Source of the DNA: Collinsella sp. AF02-46-1
GTDB taxonomy: Bacteria > Actinomycetota > Coriobacteriia > Coriobacteriales > Coriobacteriaceae
Direction of reading: 5' to 3'
Assembly (NCBI RefSeq): GCF_003465825.1
Contig: NZ_QSBV01000012.1
Location: 22,618-86,617, forward strand
Length of the DNA: 64,000 bases
Of this stretch, positions 9,988 to 18,136 are shown piece after piece. Numbering within the stretch: the stretch's first letter is position 1; every line of letters starts with the position of its first letter. The position numbers were made by a program, and so were the translations under genes. The notes under the pieces are model-generated. The model ran no database searches. It was not told the origin of the DNA and worked only from the letters and a program-made list of their open reading frames with translations.

Positions 9988-10182
9988 GGCATCCGGGGTC
10001 GCTCCTTGGTTGTTGCCTGTTCAAGAGTGTCTCTAACGACTAGGCCGCTTGCCTGCGATTTTTGACCGTTGGGCGGGCGCTTCGCCGTTGCCGCAAAAAC
10101 GTTTTTGCATATCGGGTACAACGGGCTTTACGTGAGTAAAGTGCGCGCCGCGTCCACGTGTCGCGCTTTTAAAGGAGGCCCC

Positions 10183-11853
10183 ATGCCTGGTGTTACCCCT
10201 GCAGAAGTTCTGTCCAACTTTGGTATTGCGCTGGTCGAAGATCCCGCCGAGAATCAGCCCCGTCTGCTGGTCGATCTACCCGCCGCGGAGCTCGTCGAGC
10301 ACGCTATCCGCCGCGAAGAAGGCCGCATGGCATCCAACGGCGCGCTGGTGATCGAGACGGGGGAGCGCACTGGTCGTTCCCCCAATGACCGCTTTATCGT
10401 CGACACCCCCGATGTCCACGACAAGATTGCCTGGGGCGCCGTCAACCGCCCGCTGTCCGTCGAGAGCTATGAGGCCATCAAGGCCGGCATCGTCGACTAT
10501 CTCAACGAGCGCGACGTGTTCGTTACCCGTGGCATGGCAGGCGCCGACCGCAACCACACGCGTCGACTGCTCGTTGCCTGCGAGCGTGCCAGCCAGGCAC
10601 TCTTTATCAAGCAGATGCTCGCCCGCCCGCTCGCCCGCGAAATCGCGCGCACCGGCGAGCCCGACTTCTGCGTGCTCGCGGCGCCCGGTTTCCAGTGCGA
10701 TCCTGCCATCAAGGGCCTCAACTCCAGCGCCGCCGTGGTCATCAATTTCCAGGAACGCGTGATTCTGGTCGCCGGCACCGGCTACTCCGGCGAGATTAAA
10801 AAGTCGATCTTTAGCGTCATGAATTACCTGCTGCCCGTCGAGGACGACGTGCTACCCATGCACTGCTCGGCCAGCATGGATCCCGTCACGCACGAGACCG
10901 CCGTGTTCTTTGGCCTTTCGGGCACGGGCAAGACCACGCTTTCGGCCAACCCCACGCGGCTGCTGATCGGCGACGACGAGCACGGTTGGTCCGACATGGG
11001 CATCTTCAACATCGAAGGTGGCTGCTACGCCAAATGCGAGGGCCTGGACGCGTTCCACGAGCCCGAGATCTTCAACGCTGTCCGCTTTGGCGCGATCTGC
11101 GAAAACGTGGTGCTCGACGAGAACCGCAAGCCCAACTACGACGACATCTCGATCACGCACAACACGCGCGTGGCATACCCTGTGGAGCACATTCCCAACG
11201 CGTGGACCAAGGGCATGGGCACCACTCCAAGCGTCGTGCTCTTCCTGACCTGCGATGCCTTTGGCGTGCTGCCGCCCATCTCGCGCCTGACGGCCGACGC
11301 CGCCATGTATCACTTTGTGACGGGCTTTACGGCCAAGATCCCCGGCACCGAGGTCGGCGTCACCGAGCCCACGCCCACGTTCTCTTCGCTGTTTGGCGAG
11401 CCGTTTATGCCGCTCGACCCCATGGTCTATGCCAAGATGCTCGGTGAGCGCATCGCCGACGGCCGCACGCGTGTGTACCTGGTCAACACCGGCTGGATCG
11501 GCGGCGGCTACGGCGTGGGTCATCGCATCGAGCTTGCCTACACGCGCGCCCTGGTGGCCCGCGCCCTCGACGGTACCATCGAGGACAGCGAGTTCGTGCA
11601 CGACGACATCTTTAACGTCGACATTCCCACCACGTGCCACGGCGTACCCGACGGCATCCTGGTGCCGCGCCAGTATTGGCAGAGCACCGCTCGCTACGAC
11701 GAGGCCGCGCACAACTTGGCCGTGATGTTCGAGGAGAACTTCGAGAAGAAGTACTCGCACCTGCCCGAATCCGTCAAGGCCGCCGGTCCGCACGCTCAGG
11801 TGCACGCCGACGCCCGTCATCGCGGCCACGGCCTGCTGGGACTTCGCCACTAG
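10183..11853 (+). CDS. pckA: Phosphoenolpyruvate carboxykinase (ATP)
   Basis: A 556-residue cytosolic enzyme interconverting oxaloacetate plus ATP with PEP, CO2 and ADP. In fermenting gut anaerobes it often runs toward oxaloacetate as part of succinate formation. The kinase P-loop GLSGTGKTTL, the metal-binding IGDDEHGW, the signature SSAAVVINFQERVILVAGT and the ATP-form C-terminal region YLVNTGWIGGGYGVG are present. ATG 10183 follows AAAGGAGG at ideal spacing, and upstream in-frame codons are repeat-derived. The 350-bp upstream region contains REP-like repeats, so the promoter is hard to place. A repeat hairpin (11869-11909) follows the gene and may terminate it. Confidence 0.97.
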   Translation: MPGVTPAEVLSNFGIALVEDPAENQPRLLVDLPAAELVEHAIRREEGRMASNGALVIETGERTGRSPNDRFIVDTPDVHDKIAWGAVNRPLSVESYEAIKAGIVDYLNERDVFVTRGMAGADRNHTRRLLVACERASQALFIKQMLARPLAREIARTGEPDFCVLAAPGFQCDPAIKGLNSSAAVVINFQERVILVAGTGYSGEIKKSIFSVMNYLLPVEDDVLPMHCSASMDPVTHETAVFFGLSGTGKTTLSANPTRLLIGDDEHGWSDMGIFNIEGGCYAKCEGLDAFHEPEIFNAVRFGAICENVVLDENRKPNYDDISITHNTRVAYPVEHIPNAWTKGMGTTPSVVLFLTCDAFGVLPPISRLTADAAMYHFVTGFTAKIPGTEVGVTEPTPTFSSLFGEPFMPLDPMVYAKMLGERIADGRTRVYLVNTGWIGGGYGVGHRIELAYTRALVARALDGTIEDSEFVHDDIFNVDIPTTCHGVPDGILVPRQYWQSTARYDEAAHNLAVMFEENFEKKYSHLPESVKAAGPHAQVHADARHRGHGLLGLRH

Positions 11854-11868
11854 CGTCGCCTCAGACCC

Positions 11869-11909
11869 AAAACCATCATAAAGGGGACAGGCACCTTTGT
11901 GGTGGTTTT
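11869..11909. repeat. Family 1 hairpin repeat, copy 1 (inverted orientation)
   Basis: AAAACCATCATAAAGG and CCTTTGTGGTGGTTTT enclose the loop GGACAGGCA. This is the reverse orientation of the loop found in the other copies. G-T pairs maintain the stem. It lies after pckA and probably also acts as a terminator. Confidence 0.85.
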
Positions 11910-11936
11910 ACTCGCGCGGATGACTCGGGTTATAAT
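11907..11936 (+). promoter_or_regulatory. Probable sigma-70-type promoter of the B3/4 gene
   Basis: A perfect TATAAT at 11931-11936 lies 18 bases after TTTACT (11907-11912). It is followed by a 140-base leader before the coding region. The -35 box overlaps the end of the preceding hairpin repeat. Confidence 0.6.
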
Positions 11937-11950
11937 ACGCCTAACATATC

Positions 11951-12036
11951 GCTCCCTTCTCCGGATGGGGGCAGCGTAAGCGCTCTTGTGGCGGCACCGT
12001 AGGACTTTGAAGGTGGCCGTCGTAAGGGCGCTTTTT
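11951..12036 (+). promoter_or_regulatory. Structured leader with an attenuator-like terminator hairpin
   Basis: A first small hairpin pairs GCTCCC (11951) with GGGGGC (about 11967-11972). A second, longer one pairs AAGCGCTCTT (11978-11987) with AAGGGCGCTT (12024-12033); an inner GGCGGC/GCCGTC stem extends it and a T run follows. It stands between promoter and coding region, so transcription could be stopped here conditionally. No known riboswitch consensus was recognised. Confidence 0.5.
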
Positions 12037-12080
12037 GTTTAGGCACCCGGGCTCGGGCGCATGCTATGAAGGGAGAGCAC

Positions 12081-12800
12081 ATGAAGAGTTTCGTTGCCGA
12101 GGATTCGTTTTGGGAGCTATTTCCGCAGGCGGCTGTCGGTGTTGTGGTCGTAAAGGGCATGAAGCCCGCGGCTCAGATTCCTCAAGAGGACGTGGACGCG
12201 ATTGCGGCGTTGCTCGACCGCGCCAATATCGACGCGGAGCGTCATCTGACCAGCGATACTATCAGCGAGAATGCGCCGGTTAAGGCATGGCGCGAGGCAT
12301 ATCGCCTATTCAAGACCAAGAAGGGCGCGCGTTGCTCAATTGAGAACCTGCTCAAACGCGTGCTCAAAGGCAAGCCGGTGGGCCACATTACGCCCGCGGT
12401 GGACATTTACAACACGGTGTCGCTGACCTACGCGTTACCCGTAGGCGGCGAGGATTTGCATGCGATCGAGGGAGACCTTCGCTTGAAGGTGACCGACGGC
12501 GGCGACGCGTTCCTGCCGCTTGGCGAGGAAGCGGATGACCCGACGCTGTCCGGCGAGCTGGCCTACGTCGATGATGCGGGCGCCGTGTGCCGCTGCTGGA
12601 ACTGGCGCGACGGCGTTCGAACGGCCCTGTCCGACGATTCGGCGGACGCGTTCCTGGCGATTGAGTGCGTAGAGCCCGAGCGAATGGGGGACTGCCAGGC
12701 CGCCATCGATCGTCTTGCCGATTTGCTCGAGCGCTATCTGGGAGCGACGGTTGTCGTTAAGACGCTTGTGACTCGCGACAATCCCTGCGTGGAGCTGTAG
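12081..12800 (+). CDS. B3/B4 tRNA-binding-domain protein
   Basis: A 239-residue soluble protein similar to the B3/B4 domain of the phenylalanyl-tRNA synthetase beta chain, where the domain has editing activity. Free-standing B3/4 proteins are thought to hydrolyse mischarged tRNA or to bind amino acids, but the exact role is not established. Family-like segments include RHLTSDTISENAPVKAWRE, SIENLLKRVLKGKPVGHITP, VDIYNTVSLTYALPVGGEDL and a late LGEEADDPTLSGELAYVDD. ATG 12081 follows GGGAG; an in-frame ATG at 12066 has no such site. The gene has its own promoter and a terminator-like leader, so its expression may be attenuated. A family 1 hairpin repeat follows. Confidence 0.82.
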   Translation: MKSFVAEDSFWELFPQAAVGVVVVKGMKPAAQIPQEDVDAIAALLDRANIDAERHLTSDTISENAPVKAWREAYRLFKTKKGARCSIENLLKRVLKGKPVGHITPAVDIYNTVSLTYALPVGGEDLHAIEGDLRLKVTDGGDAFLPLGEEADDPTLSGELAYVDDAGAVCRCWNWRDGVRTALSDDSADAFLAIECVEPERMGDCQAAIDRLADLLERYLGATVVVKTLVTRDNPCVEL

Positions 12801-12828
12801 CGGCGCCTGCGGATCATGTTCGCCGGTC

Positions 12829-12869
12829 AAAACCGCCACAAAGGTGCCTATCCCCTTTGTGGTGGTTTT
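12829..12869. repeat. Family 1 hairpin repeat, copy 2
   Basis: AAAACCGCCACAAAGG and CCTTTGTGGTGGTTTT enclose the loop TGCCTATCC, one base different from the usual TGCCTGTCC. It lies after the B3/4 gene, and T residues follow, so it can also terminate. Confidence 0.85.
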
Positions 12870-12973
12870 TATGTTGATGGGTTAACAAATGGGGTATTTG
12901 GGTACGGGTGTCGGCTTATGCGACTAAGATGTTTACCCGTAAGCATTATGCAAGCGAAAGGCGGTCGTCTCCC

Positions 12974-13423
12974 ATGCAGCAGAACGACGAGACACGTTTC
13001 GAGGACTTTGTTGGACTGATCAGCGGGCTCTACAAGGAGATTCAGCGTATCAAGACGTCCGAAGGCGCAAGGCTGGGCCTCAAGGGCTCCGACGTTATGT
13101 GCCTGTACTATCTTGAGCGCAGCAAGGACGGCCTGACTGGCGCCGACCTCGCCCGCATGGCCGGCGTTACCCGTGCCGCCGTTTCGCGCACACTGGCACA
13201 TCTGGAGGAGGGCGGCTACGTCGAGGTTGACGACTCGGGTGATGCGGCCGTCAAGTATCGTGCTCCGGTGCGCCTGACTGCCCTGGGCGGCGAGAGCATG
13301 AGCGAGGCCGATCGCATCATTCGCGAGGTGCTCGATACCACCGGCAAGGCCATGGGCGTGGAGCAGCGCGAGCAGATGTATGCATCGCTGCGCACGATCC
13401 TCAACACCCTGCGCGAGATCTAG
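12974..13423 (+). CDS. MarR-family transcriptional regulator
   Basis: A 149-residue protein with the MarR plan: an N-terminal dimerisation helix (FVGLISGLYKEIQRIK), a winged helix with GLTGADLARMAGVTRAAVSR as turn and recognition helix, the wing at VEVDDSGDAAVKYRAPVRLT, and a C-terminal dimerisation helix. ATG 12974 is chosen as the first codon of the conserved part. The next gene downstream encodes a DegV protein on the same strand 119 bp away, so it could be a target, but no operator is obvious. The ligand is unknown. Confidence 0.85.
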   Translation: MQQNDETRFEDFVGLISGLYKEIQRIKTSEGARLGLKGSDVMCLYYLERSKDGLTGADLARMAGVTRAAVSRTLAHLEEGGYVEVDDSGDAAVKYRAPVRLTALGGESMSEADRIIREVLDTTGKAMGVEQREQMYASLRTILNTLREI

Positions 13424-13542
13424 AGCCGCGCTGGCGCTAGCTTTCAGCCAAGAACTGCATCGTCCCGTTTGAGCGCGTACGCCGTGCCGGGACATTGCTG
13501 TCAAAATTCCCTGCGCGGGACCTGCGCAAGAAAGGATTCGCT

Positions 13543-14397
13543 ATGTCCGTCCGCATTATTACCGATTCCGCAAGCGATATGTCGCCGGCCGAGCACCCGG
13601 CACTGGACGTTTTGCCGCTGTCCGTCACCTTTGGCACCGATGTGTATATGGATGGCGTCGACATCGATCACCAGCGCTTTTACGAGATGCTTGTGGAGCG
13701 CGACGAGCTGCCCAAGACCGGCCAGGTCAACCCGTACGCGTTTTCGCAGGCGATTGCCGAAGCACGTGAGGCCGGCGACGAGGCTGTGATTATTACCGTG
13801 GGCGCTAAGCTATCAGGCACCAATCAGAGTGCCCGTACCGCACTTGCCGAGGCGCCAGGTGGCGACGTGTTCGTGGTAGACAGCAACAACGTCACCCTGG
13901 GCGAGCGCGTCCTGGTCGAGTATGCGCTGCGCTTGGTGGACGAGGGCCGCAGTGCATCTCAGATCGCGGCGGCTGTCGAGGCCGTGCGCGACCGTGTGGT
14001 GGTTATCGGCCTGCTCGAGACGCTGGAGTACCTGGTGCGCGGCGGTCGTCTGTCTGCTGCGGCCGGCGCCGTGGGCACGCTGCTCAACGTGAAGCCCGTG
14101 GTGGCTGTCGAGGACGGTCTGATCGTGCAGCTGGGCAAGGCGCGCGGTTCCAAGAACGGCCGCAACCTGCTGAACCAAAAGGTCGAAAAGGCGGGCGGCA
14201 TCGACTTTTCCATGCCGCTGGCGCTCGGCTATACGGGTCTTTCGGATGCGGTGCTCAAGAAGTATATCGAGGACAGCGCGGCACTGTGGGCTGGTCACAC
14301 CGAGGGCGAACTGCCCGTTCACACCATCGGCGCCACCATCGGAACCCACGTTGGCCCCGGCGCCGTGGCAGTAGCCTTCTTCCAGCCCGCCAACTAA
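13543..14397 (+). CDS. DegV-family fatty-acid-binding protein
   Basis: A 284-residue EDD-fold protein. The N-terminal ITDSASD motif, LPLSVTF, the conserved GAKLSGTNQSA loop, VVDSNNVTLGERVLVEYAL and LETLEYLVRGGRLS are those of the DegV family. Members hold a fatty acid between two domains, and in Firmicutes homologues (FakB) they present it to the kinase FakA. No fakA is in the window, so an involvement in uptake of exogenous fatty acids is an inference. ATG 13543 follows AAAGGA. A family 1 hairpin lies just after the stop codon. Confidence 0.92.
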   Translation: MSVRIITDSASDMSPAEHPALDVLPLSVTFGTDVYMDGVDIDHQRFYEMLVERDELPKTGQVNPYAFSQAIAEAREAGDEAVIITVGAKLSGTNQSARTALAEAPGGDVFVVDSNNVTLGERVLVEYALRLVDEGRSASQIAAAVEAVRDRVVVIGLLETLEYLVRGGRLSAAAGAVGTLLNVKPVVAVEDGLIVQLGKARGSKNGRNLLNQKVEKAGGIDFSMPLALGYTGLSDAVLKKYIEDSAALWAGHTEGELPVHTIGATIGTHVGPGAVAVAFFQPAN

Positions 14398-14409
14398 CCG
14401 ACCTGCCAT

Positions 14410-14448
14410 AAACCATCACAAAGGTGCCTGTCCCCTTTGTGATGGTTT
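14410..14448. repeat. Family 1 hairpin repeat, copy 3
   Basis: AAACCATCACAAAGG and CCTTTGTGATGGTTT enclose TGCCTGTCC. Here the stem is changed in both arms at the same pair (ATCAC with GTGAT), which keeps the pairing intact. It follows the degV-like gene. Confidence 0.88.
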
Positions 14449-14477
14449 ATGCTTTTCCGGGTGGAAGGGAGCGAGCA

Positions 14478-14798
14478 ATGGCGTCTGAGGGCTTTTTTGA
14501 TCGGGTGTACGGGGTGGTCGAGCAGATCCCCGAGGGGATGGTCGCCACGTATGGTCAGGTGGCACTGCTTGCCGGTCGTCCACGAAGTGCGCGGTACGTG
14601 GGGTATGCCCTTCATAGTAATCCGCGCCCTGGCCAAATTCCCTGTCATCGCGTGGTGTTTGCCGACGGCCGTATCTGTGAGGGCTTTGCCTTTGGCGGCC
14701 CCGATGCTCAGCGCGAGCTCTTAATGGGGGAGGGCGTGACGTTTGCCGATCCCATGCATGTTGATCTGGCCGCCTGTCGTTGGCCTGCTGGACTCTAA
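14478..14798 (+). CDS. Small MGMT/Atl-like DNA repair protein
   Basis: A 106-residue protein consisting only of the DNA-binding domain of O6-methylguanine-DNA methyltransferases: VYGVVEQIPEGMVATYGQVALLAG, the helix-turn-helix arginine in RSARYVGYAL, and the active-site motif IPCHRVV with cysteine at residue 56. Atl proteins of this size often have tryptophan instead of the cysteine, so this one could still accept an alkyl group. In either case it is expected to bind alkylated guanine and either repair it or pass it to excision repair. ATG 14478 follows GGGAGCGAGCA. Family 1 hairpins flank the gene on both sides. Confidence 0.88.
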   Translation: MASEGFFDRVYGVVEQIPEGMVATYGQVALLAGRPRSARYVGYALHSNPRPGQIPCHRVVFADGRICEGFAFGGPDAQRELLMGEGVTFADPMHVDLAACRWPAGL

Positions 14799-14814
14799 CA
14801 GCTCTGCCGTGGTC

Positions 14815-14855
14815 AAAGCCACCACAAAGGTGCCTGTCCCCTTTGTGGTGGCTTT
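14815..14855. repeat. Family 1 hairpin repeat, copy 4
   Basis: AAAGCCACCACAAAGG and CCTTTGTGGTGGCTTT enclose TGCCTGTCC. The G-C pair near the base, where other copies have A-T, is changed on both sides. It follows the MGMT-like gene. Confidence 0.88.
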
Positions 14856-14947
14856 CCGTTGCAGGTTTACCTGGGCTAACTTATGGAGAAGGTGTGTTGG
14901 GGTAGTTTGACGCTAGAAAGTAAGCCACGGTGAACTATATTGGTTTC

Positions 14948-15087
14948 AGCAACGGAGCAGGCAATAGGCGATGAAAAAGCCTGCCCTGTTGAGTTTGATT
15001 CGCATCCCTCCCCTCTGTGCGATTCAACGGTGTACTTCGGGAACAGGCCCGCTGGCAGCTAACTGCCGGCGGGCCTGTTCCTGTTTG
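14948..15087 (+). ncRNA. Candidate small RNA with three hairpins and a C-rich loop
   Basis: Three consecutive hairpins occupy this gene-free stretch. H1 pairs 14950-14962 with 14979-14991 (11 of 13 positions). H2 pairs TTGATTCGCA (14995-15004) with TGCGATTCAA (15018-15027) and has the pyrimidine loop TCCCTCCCCTCTG. H3 is a 19-bp near-perfect stem, 15040-15058 with 15063-15081, followed by TGTTTG, and looks like the terminator. TATATT at 14936-14941 is a fitting -10 box; the -35 box is weak. The C-rich loop is complementary to ribosome-binding sites. It could instead be an untranslated remnant or repeat. Confidence 0.45.
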
Positions 15088-15128
15088 TCGGGAGAGTGTG
15101 ATGGATGGAGCTGAAGCGGTCCGGCTCC

Positions 15129-15156
15129 AAAAAAGGCGGACGCCGTAGCGCCCGCC
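15129..15156 (-). terminator. Rho-independent terminator of trpS
   Basis: On the minus strand GGCGGGCGC-TACG-GCGTCCGCC is followed by six T. One mismatch lies in the nine-base stem. It lies 36 bp beyond the trpS stop. Confidence 0.88.
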
Positions 15157-15191
15157 CTAAAGCAATCGAAAGCTCAAGCCAGCAAATCGGT

Positions 15192-16241
15192 CTAGTACAC
15201 CATGCCCATGGCGTCCTGAACCTCGGCCAGGGTCTGCTCGGCGATCTCATTGGCGCGACGGTTGCCCTCATGCAGGACGTCCTTCACATAGTCCAGATCG
15301 TTCTCGTAGCGCTGGCGACGCTCGCGGATAGGTGCGAAGTACTTGTTGACGGCCTCGGTCACGTACTTCTTGAGCTGGCCGGAGCCGCCCATGCCAATCT
15401 CCTCGGCAATCTCGACTTCGGAACGGCCGGTGCAGATGGCGGCTGTTGAAAGCAGGCCAGACACGCCGGGGCGGTTCTCGGGATCGAACGTGATCATGCG
15501 CTCGGAGTCGGTCTGGCTCTTCTTGATGCGTTTGGCCGTTTCCTCGGCGGTCATCGAGATGTTGATGGCGTTGCCGTAGCTCTTGCTCATCTTGCGACCG
15601 TCCAGGCCCGGCAGCAGCGGGGTCTCGGACAGCAGCGCGTCGACCTCGGGGAACACCTTGCCGTAGCGGTTGTTAAAGCGGCGGGCGATGGTGCGGGTGA
15701 GCTCGATGTGCGGCAGCTGGTCGCGGCCGACGGGCACGACGTTGCCCTTGCAGAACAGGATGTCGCAGGCCTGATGCACCGGGTAGGTGAGCAGAAGGCC
15801 GGTGAGCTCGTGGCCCGAGGCCTCCATCTCGGCCTTGACGGTGGGGTTGCGCGCCAGCTCGGCCTCGGAGACCAGCGACAGGAACGGCAGCATGAGCTGG
15901 TTGGCGGCGGGCACGGCGGAGTGCGCGTAGATCATGGTCTTGTCGGGATCGATGCCGCAGGCAAGGTAGTCCATGACCATGTTGTACACGTTGTCCTGGA
16001 TGTGCTCGGTCGTGTCGCGGTCAGTGATGACCTGGTAGTCGGCGATGAGCACGTTGGTCTTGGCGCCCATGTTCTGCAGCTCAACACGGCCCTTGAGGGT
16101 ACCGAAGTAGTGGCCCAGGTGCAGACGGCCGGTGGGGCGGTCGCCGGTGAGCATGGTGAACTTCTCGGGCGTTTTGGTCAGGCCCTCGCGAATGGCGTTG
16201 CTCTTTTGCAGCGCGACTTCGTAGCTGTTCTCGTTTGGCAT
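15192..16241 (-). CDS. trpS: Tryptophanyl-tRNA synthetase
   Basis: A 349-residue class I aminoacyl-tRNA synthetase charging tRNA-Trp. It shows the family start FTMLTGDRPTGRLHLGHYFG with the HIGH-type motif HLGH, VPVGRDQLPHIELTR, and the KMSKS loop GRKMSKSYGN. ATG 16241 has AGGAG at normal spacing; the open frame further upstream is not protein-like. The gene is read leftward between wecA/tagO and its terminator. No T-box or trp leader was recognised in the 170 bp upstream. Confidence 0.97.
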   Translation of the reverse strand: MPNENSYEVALQKSNAIREGLTKTPEKFTMLTGDRPTGRLHLGHYFGTLKGRVELQNMGAKTNVLIADYQVITDRDTTEHIQDNVYNMVMDYLACGIDPDKTMIYAHSAVPAANQLMLPFLSLVSEAELARNPTVKAEMEASGHELTGLLLTYPVHQACDILFCKGNVVPVGRDQLPHIELTRTIARRFNNRYGKVFPEVDALLSETPLLPGLDGRKMSKSYGNAINISMTAEETAKRIKKSQTDSERMITFDPENRPGVSGLLSTAAICTGRSEVEIAEEIGMGGSGQLKKYVTEAVNKYFAPIRERRQRYENDLDYVKDVLHEGNRRANEIAEQTLAEVQDAMGMVY

Positions 16242-16410
16242 GATTGCTCCTAACGTATGTTCATGGGTCAAGATGATAACGCGTTTATTGGAGGGGCGGT
16301 GCGTAAGTAGGCGAGGGCGGGAGAGGGACGCGCGTGGTGCGGCTTGTGCGATGGGCGCGGCGCGGCCGCGCTTGGCCAACGGTGCCTTGGCACATCCTCG
16401 GCAGCTTGCC

Positions 16411-17610
16411 CTAGAGCTTGTGGTGGCGCTCTTCTTTGCGCTCCTCGGCTGCCTGCTCCTCCTGCTTAAAGGCGGGGTCGTCGGGGGTGACGAGCTCGTC
16501 CTCGTGCGTGCGCTTGTTGTAATGGTGGCGTAGCACGGGTTCAAACAGGTGCAGGTGCTTGGCGAAGGCCGCCGAGCCAATGGCGAGCACGGTAAAGATG
16601 AGCACACGCATGGGCACTTCGACCTGGTTAATCGCGGCGGCGCCGGCCGAAAGCATGATGCACCAGGCATAGATGAGCAGCACGGCCTGTTTTTGGTTGT
16701 AGCCTTCTTGGATTAGGCGGTGGTGGATGTGGCCCTTGTCGGCCTGCCCAATGCTAATGTGGGCGCGCCTGCGGCGCACGATGGCGCTAAACGTGTCGAT
16801 GATGGGCACGCCGGCAACGATGAGCGGGATGATAAGCGAGGTGAGCGCGGCGGTGCGGCTCACGTTGAGCAGCGAGATGGAGCCCAGTGCAAAGCCCAGA
16901 AGCAGCGACCCCGAGTCGCCCAAGAAGATGCTTGCGGGGTTGAAGTTGTAGCGCAAAAAGGCCAGGCAGGCGCCAAAGAGCGCAATGGAGAGCGCGGCGG
17001 CGTCGATGCGGCCCGAGAGAACGGCCATCGAAAACATGGTGAACGAGGCGATGCCGCAGATGCCCGTGGCCAAGCCGTCGAGGCCGTCGATGAGGTTAAT
17101 GATGTTGGTGAATGCCACCAGATAGATTACGGTGATGGGGTAGGCGAGCCACCCGAGCATGATTTCGCCGGGGGCAAACGGGTTGACGATGACGCCGATC
17201 CGCAGGCCGCCGATACAGGCGATGAGCGCGGCGAGGACCTGCCCGGCCAGCTTTTGCTTGGGCTTGAGTTGGAAGACGTCATCGATAGCGCCGGTCGCAA
17301 AGATGACGGTAAAGGAGAGCGCCAGCATGGGATAGCTAATGTGAAGGCGCGGGTGCGGCACCAGGACGGGTGGCCAGCCTAGGTGCCAGGTGCCTAGGAT
17401 TTGCACAATGCAGGCAACGACCAGGCCCAAAAACACCGCCGTTCCGCCCAAACGCGGGATGGGCTTTGTGTTGATGCGGCGCTTAGAAGGATAGTCGACG
17501 GCATCGAGCTTAATTGCCAAGCGCTTGACCAGGGGCACCGCGAGGAAGGTCGTGATAAAGGCCGCCGCTGCCACGCATAGGTACGGTATGTAGCTCGGGG
17601 ATGAAGCCAT
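16411..17610 (-). CDS. Undecaprenyl-phosphate sugar-1-phosphate transferase (WecA/TagO type)
   Basis: A membrane enzyme of the MraY/WecA family, about 399 residues with ten to eleven hydrophobic segments. It transfers a sugar phosphate, usually GlcNAc-1-phosphate, from UDP-sugar to undecaprenyl phosphate, starting a surface polymer such as teichoic acid or another wall glycan. Diagnostic motifs are GAIDDVFQL (the DDxxD-type motif), FTNIINLIDGLDGLATG, NPASIFLGDSGSLLLGF and the basic loop RRRRAHISIGQADKGHIHHRL. A charged C-terminal tail of about 40 residues follows the last membrane segment. ATG 17610 is used; TTG 17628 would add six residues, and neither has a clear ribosome site. Confidence 0.9.
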   Translation of the reverse strand: MASSPSYIPYLCVAAAAFITTFLAVPLVKRLAIKLDAVDYPSKRRINTKPIPRLGGTAVFLGLVVACIVQILGTWHLGWPPVLVPHPRLHISYPMLALSFTVIFATGAIDDVFQLKPKQKLAGQVLAALIACIGGLRIGVIVNPFAPGEIMLGWLAYPITVIYLVAFTNIINLIDGLDGLATGICGIASFTMFSMAVLSGRIDAAALSIALFGACLAFLRYNFNPASIFLGDSGSLLLGFALGSISLLNVSRTAALTSLIIPLIVAGVPIIDTFSAIVRRRRAHISIGQADKGHIHHRLIQEGYNQKQAVLLIYAWCIMLSAGAAAINQVEVPMRVLIFTVLAIGSAAFAKHLHLFEPVLRHHYNKRTHEDELVTPDDPAFKQEEQAAEERKEERHHKL

Positions 17611-17841
17611 GAATCTAAAAACCGCCAAGCGTCGAAGGAAAAGGTCAGAAGAACGCCATGCGCAAAGGGCATAGCCGAACCATAATACTCGACCAAGGGG
17701 GGTGCATGTAATTGCACGCAGCGATAATCACGCGCTTACCAGATATTGGGATGTTGTCGATGGCTTGTCGGGATGCCGACGGGGATCCATATGGACCGTG
17801 ATGGTGATTTTCGGCAAAAGAAAACCACCCCCCACGTTACG

Positions 17842-17988
17842 AAAATGAACCCACCTAAAACAGGTGGGTGCCCTCATCGACTGTTCCAGCGTCCTTAACA
17901 ACGAAGGATACCTGTACTAGGTACGACTGTGTGGGCTCCCTAAATAAACGCGACGGTTCACCCAGTTGCTCCGCGGGGGGCGGAATAC
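17842..17988 (-). ncRNA. Candidate structured RNA on the minus strand
   Basis: This 526-bp gene-free interval holds a minus-strand module: TATGAT at 17993-17998 as a -10 box, then a small hairpin TCCGC-CCCCC-GCGGA, a central GTACCTAGTAC palindrome, TCCTT...AAGGA, and a final hairpin ACCCACCT-GTTTT-AGGTGGGT followed by TCATTTT. The order of promoter, folded body and terminator fits an independent RNA of about 145 nt. I considered 6S RNA and the actinobacterial 6C RNA, but no consensus can be confirmed by eye. The remaining interval, 17990-18136, carries a TTGACA at 18024 that may serve the next gene. Confidence 0.4.
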
Positions 17989-18136
17989 CTACATCATAAA
18001 GCGGCACTTTATCGATTCCAGTCTTGACATTACAAAAATCGTGTCGGACGATTACGGCGCCTTGGGGCTCGAGCCGTCTACGCGGCCTGGCCCTTTACGT
18101 TTGAGCTGCTGAATCGTTGTTTTGGAGCATGTTTTT

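Noticed and set aside
9831..10121. 97-codon extension of the flippase gene
   Set aside because: It translates REP-like repeats (9934-9987) and has no ribosome site, while TTG 9830 has one.
10069..10182. In-frame N-terminal extension of PEP carboxykinase
   Set aside because: The AAAGGAGG ribosome site and the conserved protein both begin at 10183. The upstream codons cover leader sequence.
16242..16410. T-box leader of trpS
   Set aside because: The conserved T-box sequence and the stem I/anti-terminator pattern are absent from the minus-strand leader.
17842..17988. tmRNA, RNase P RNA or SRP RNA in the 17.6-18.1 kb gap
   Set aside because: None of their conserved core sequences is present on either strand, so only an unassigned candidate RNA is reported.
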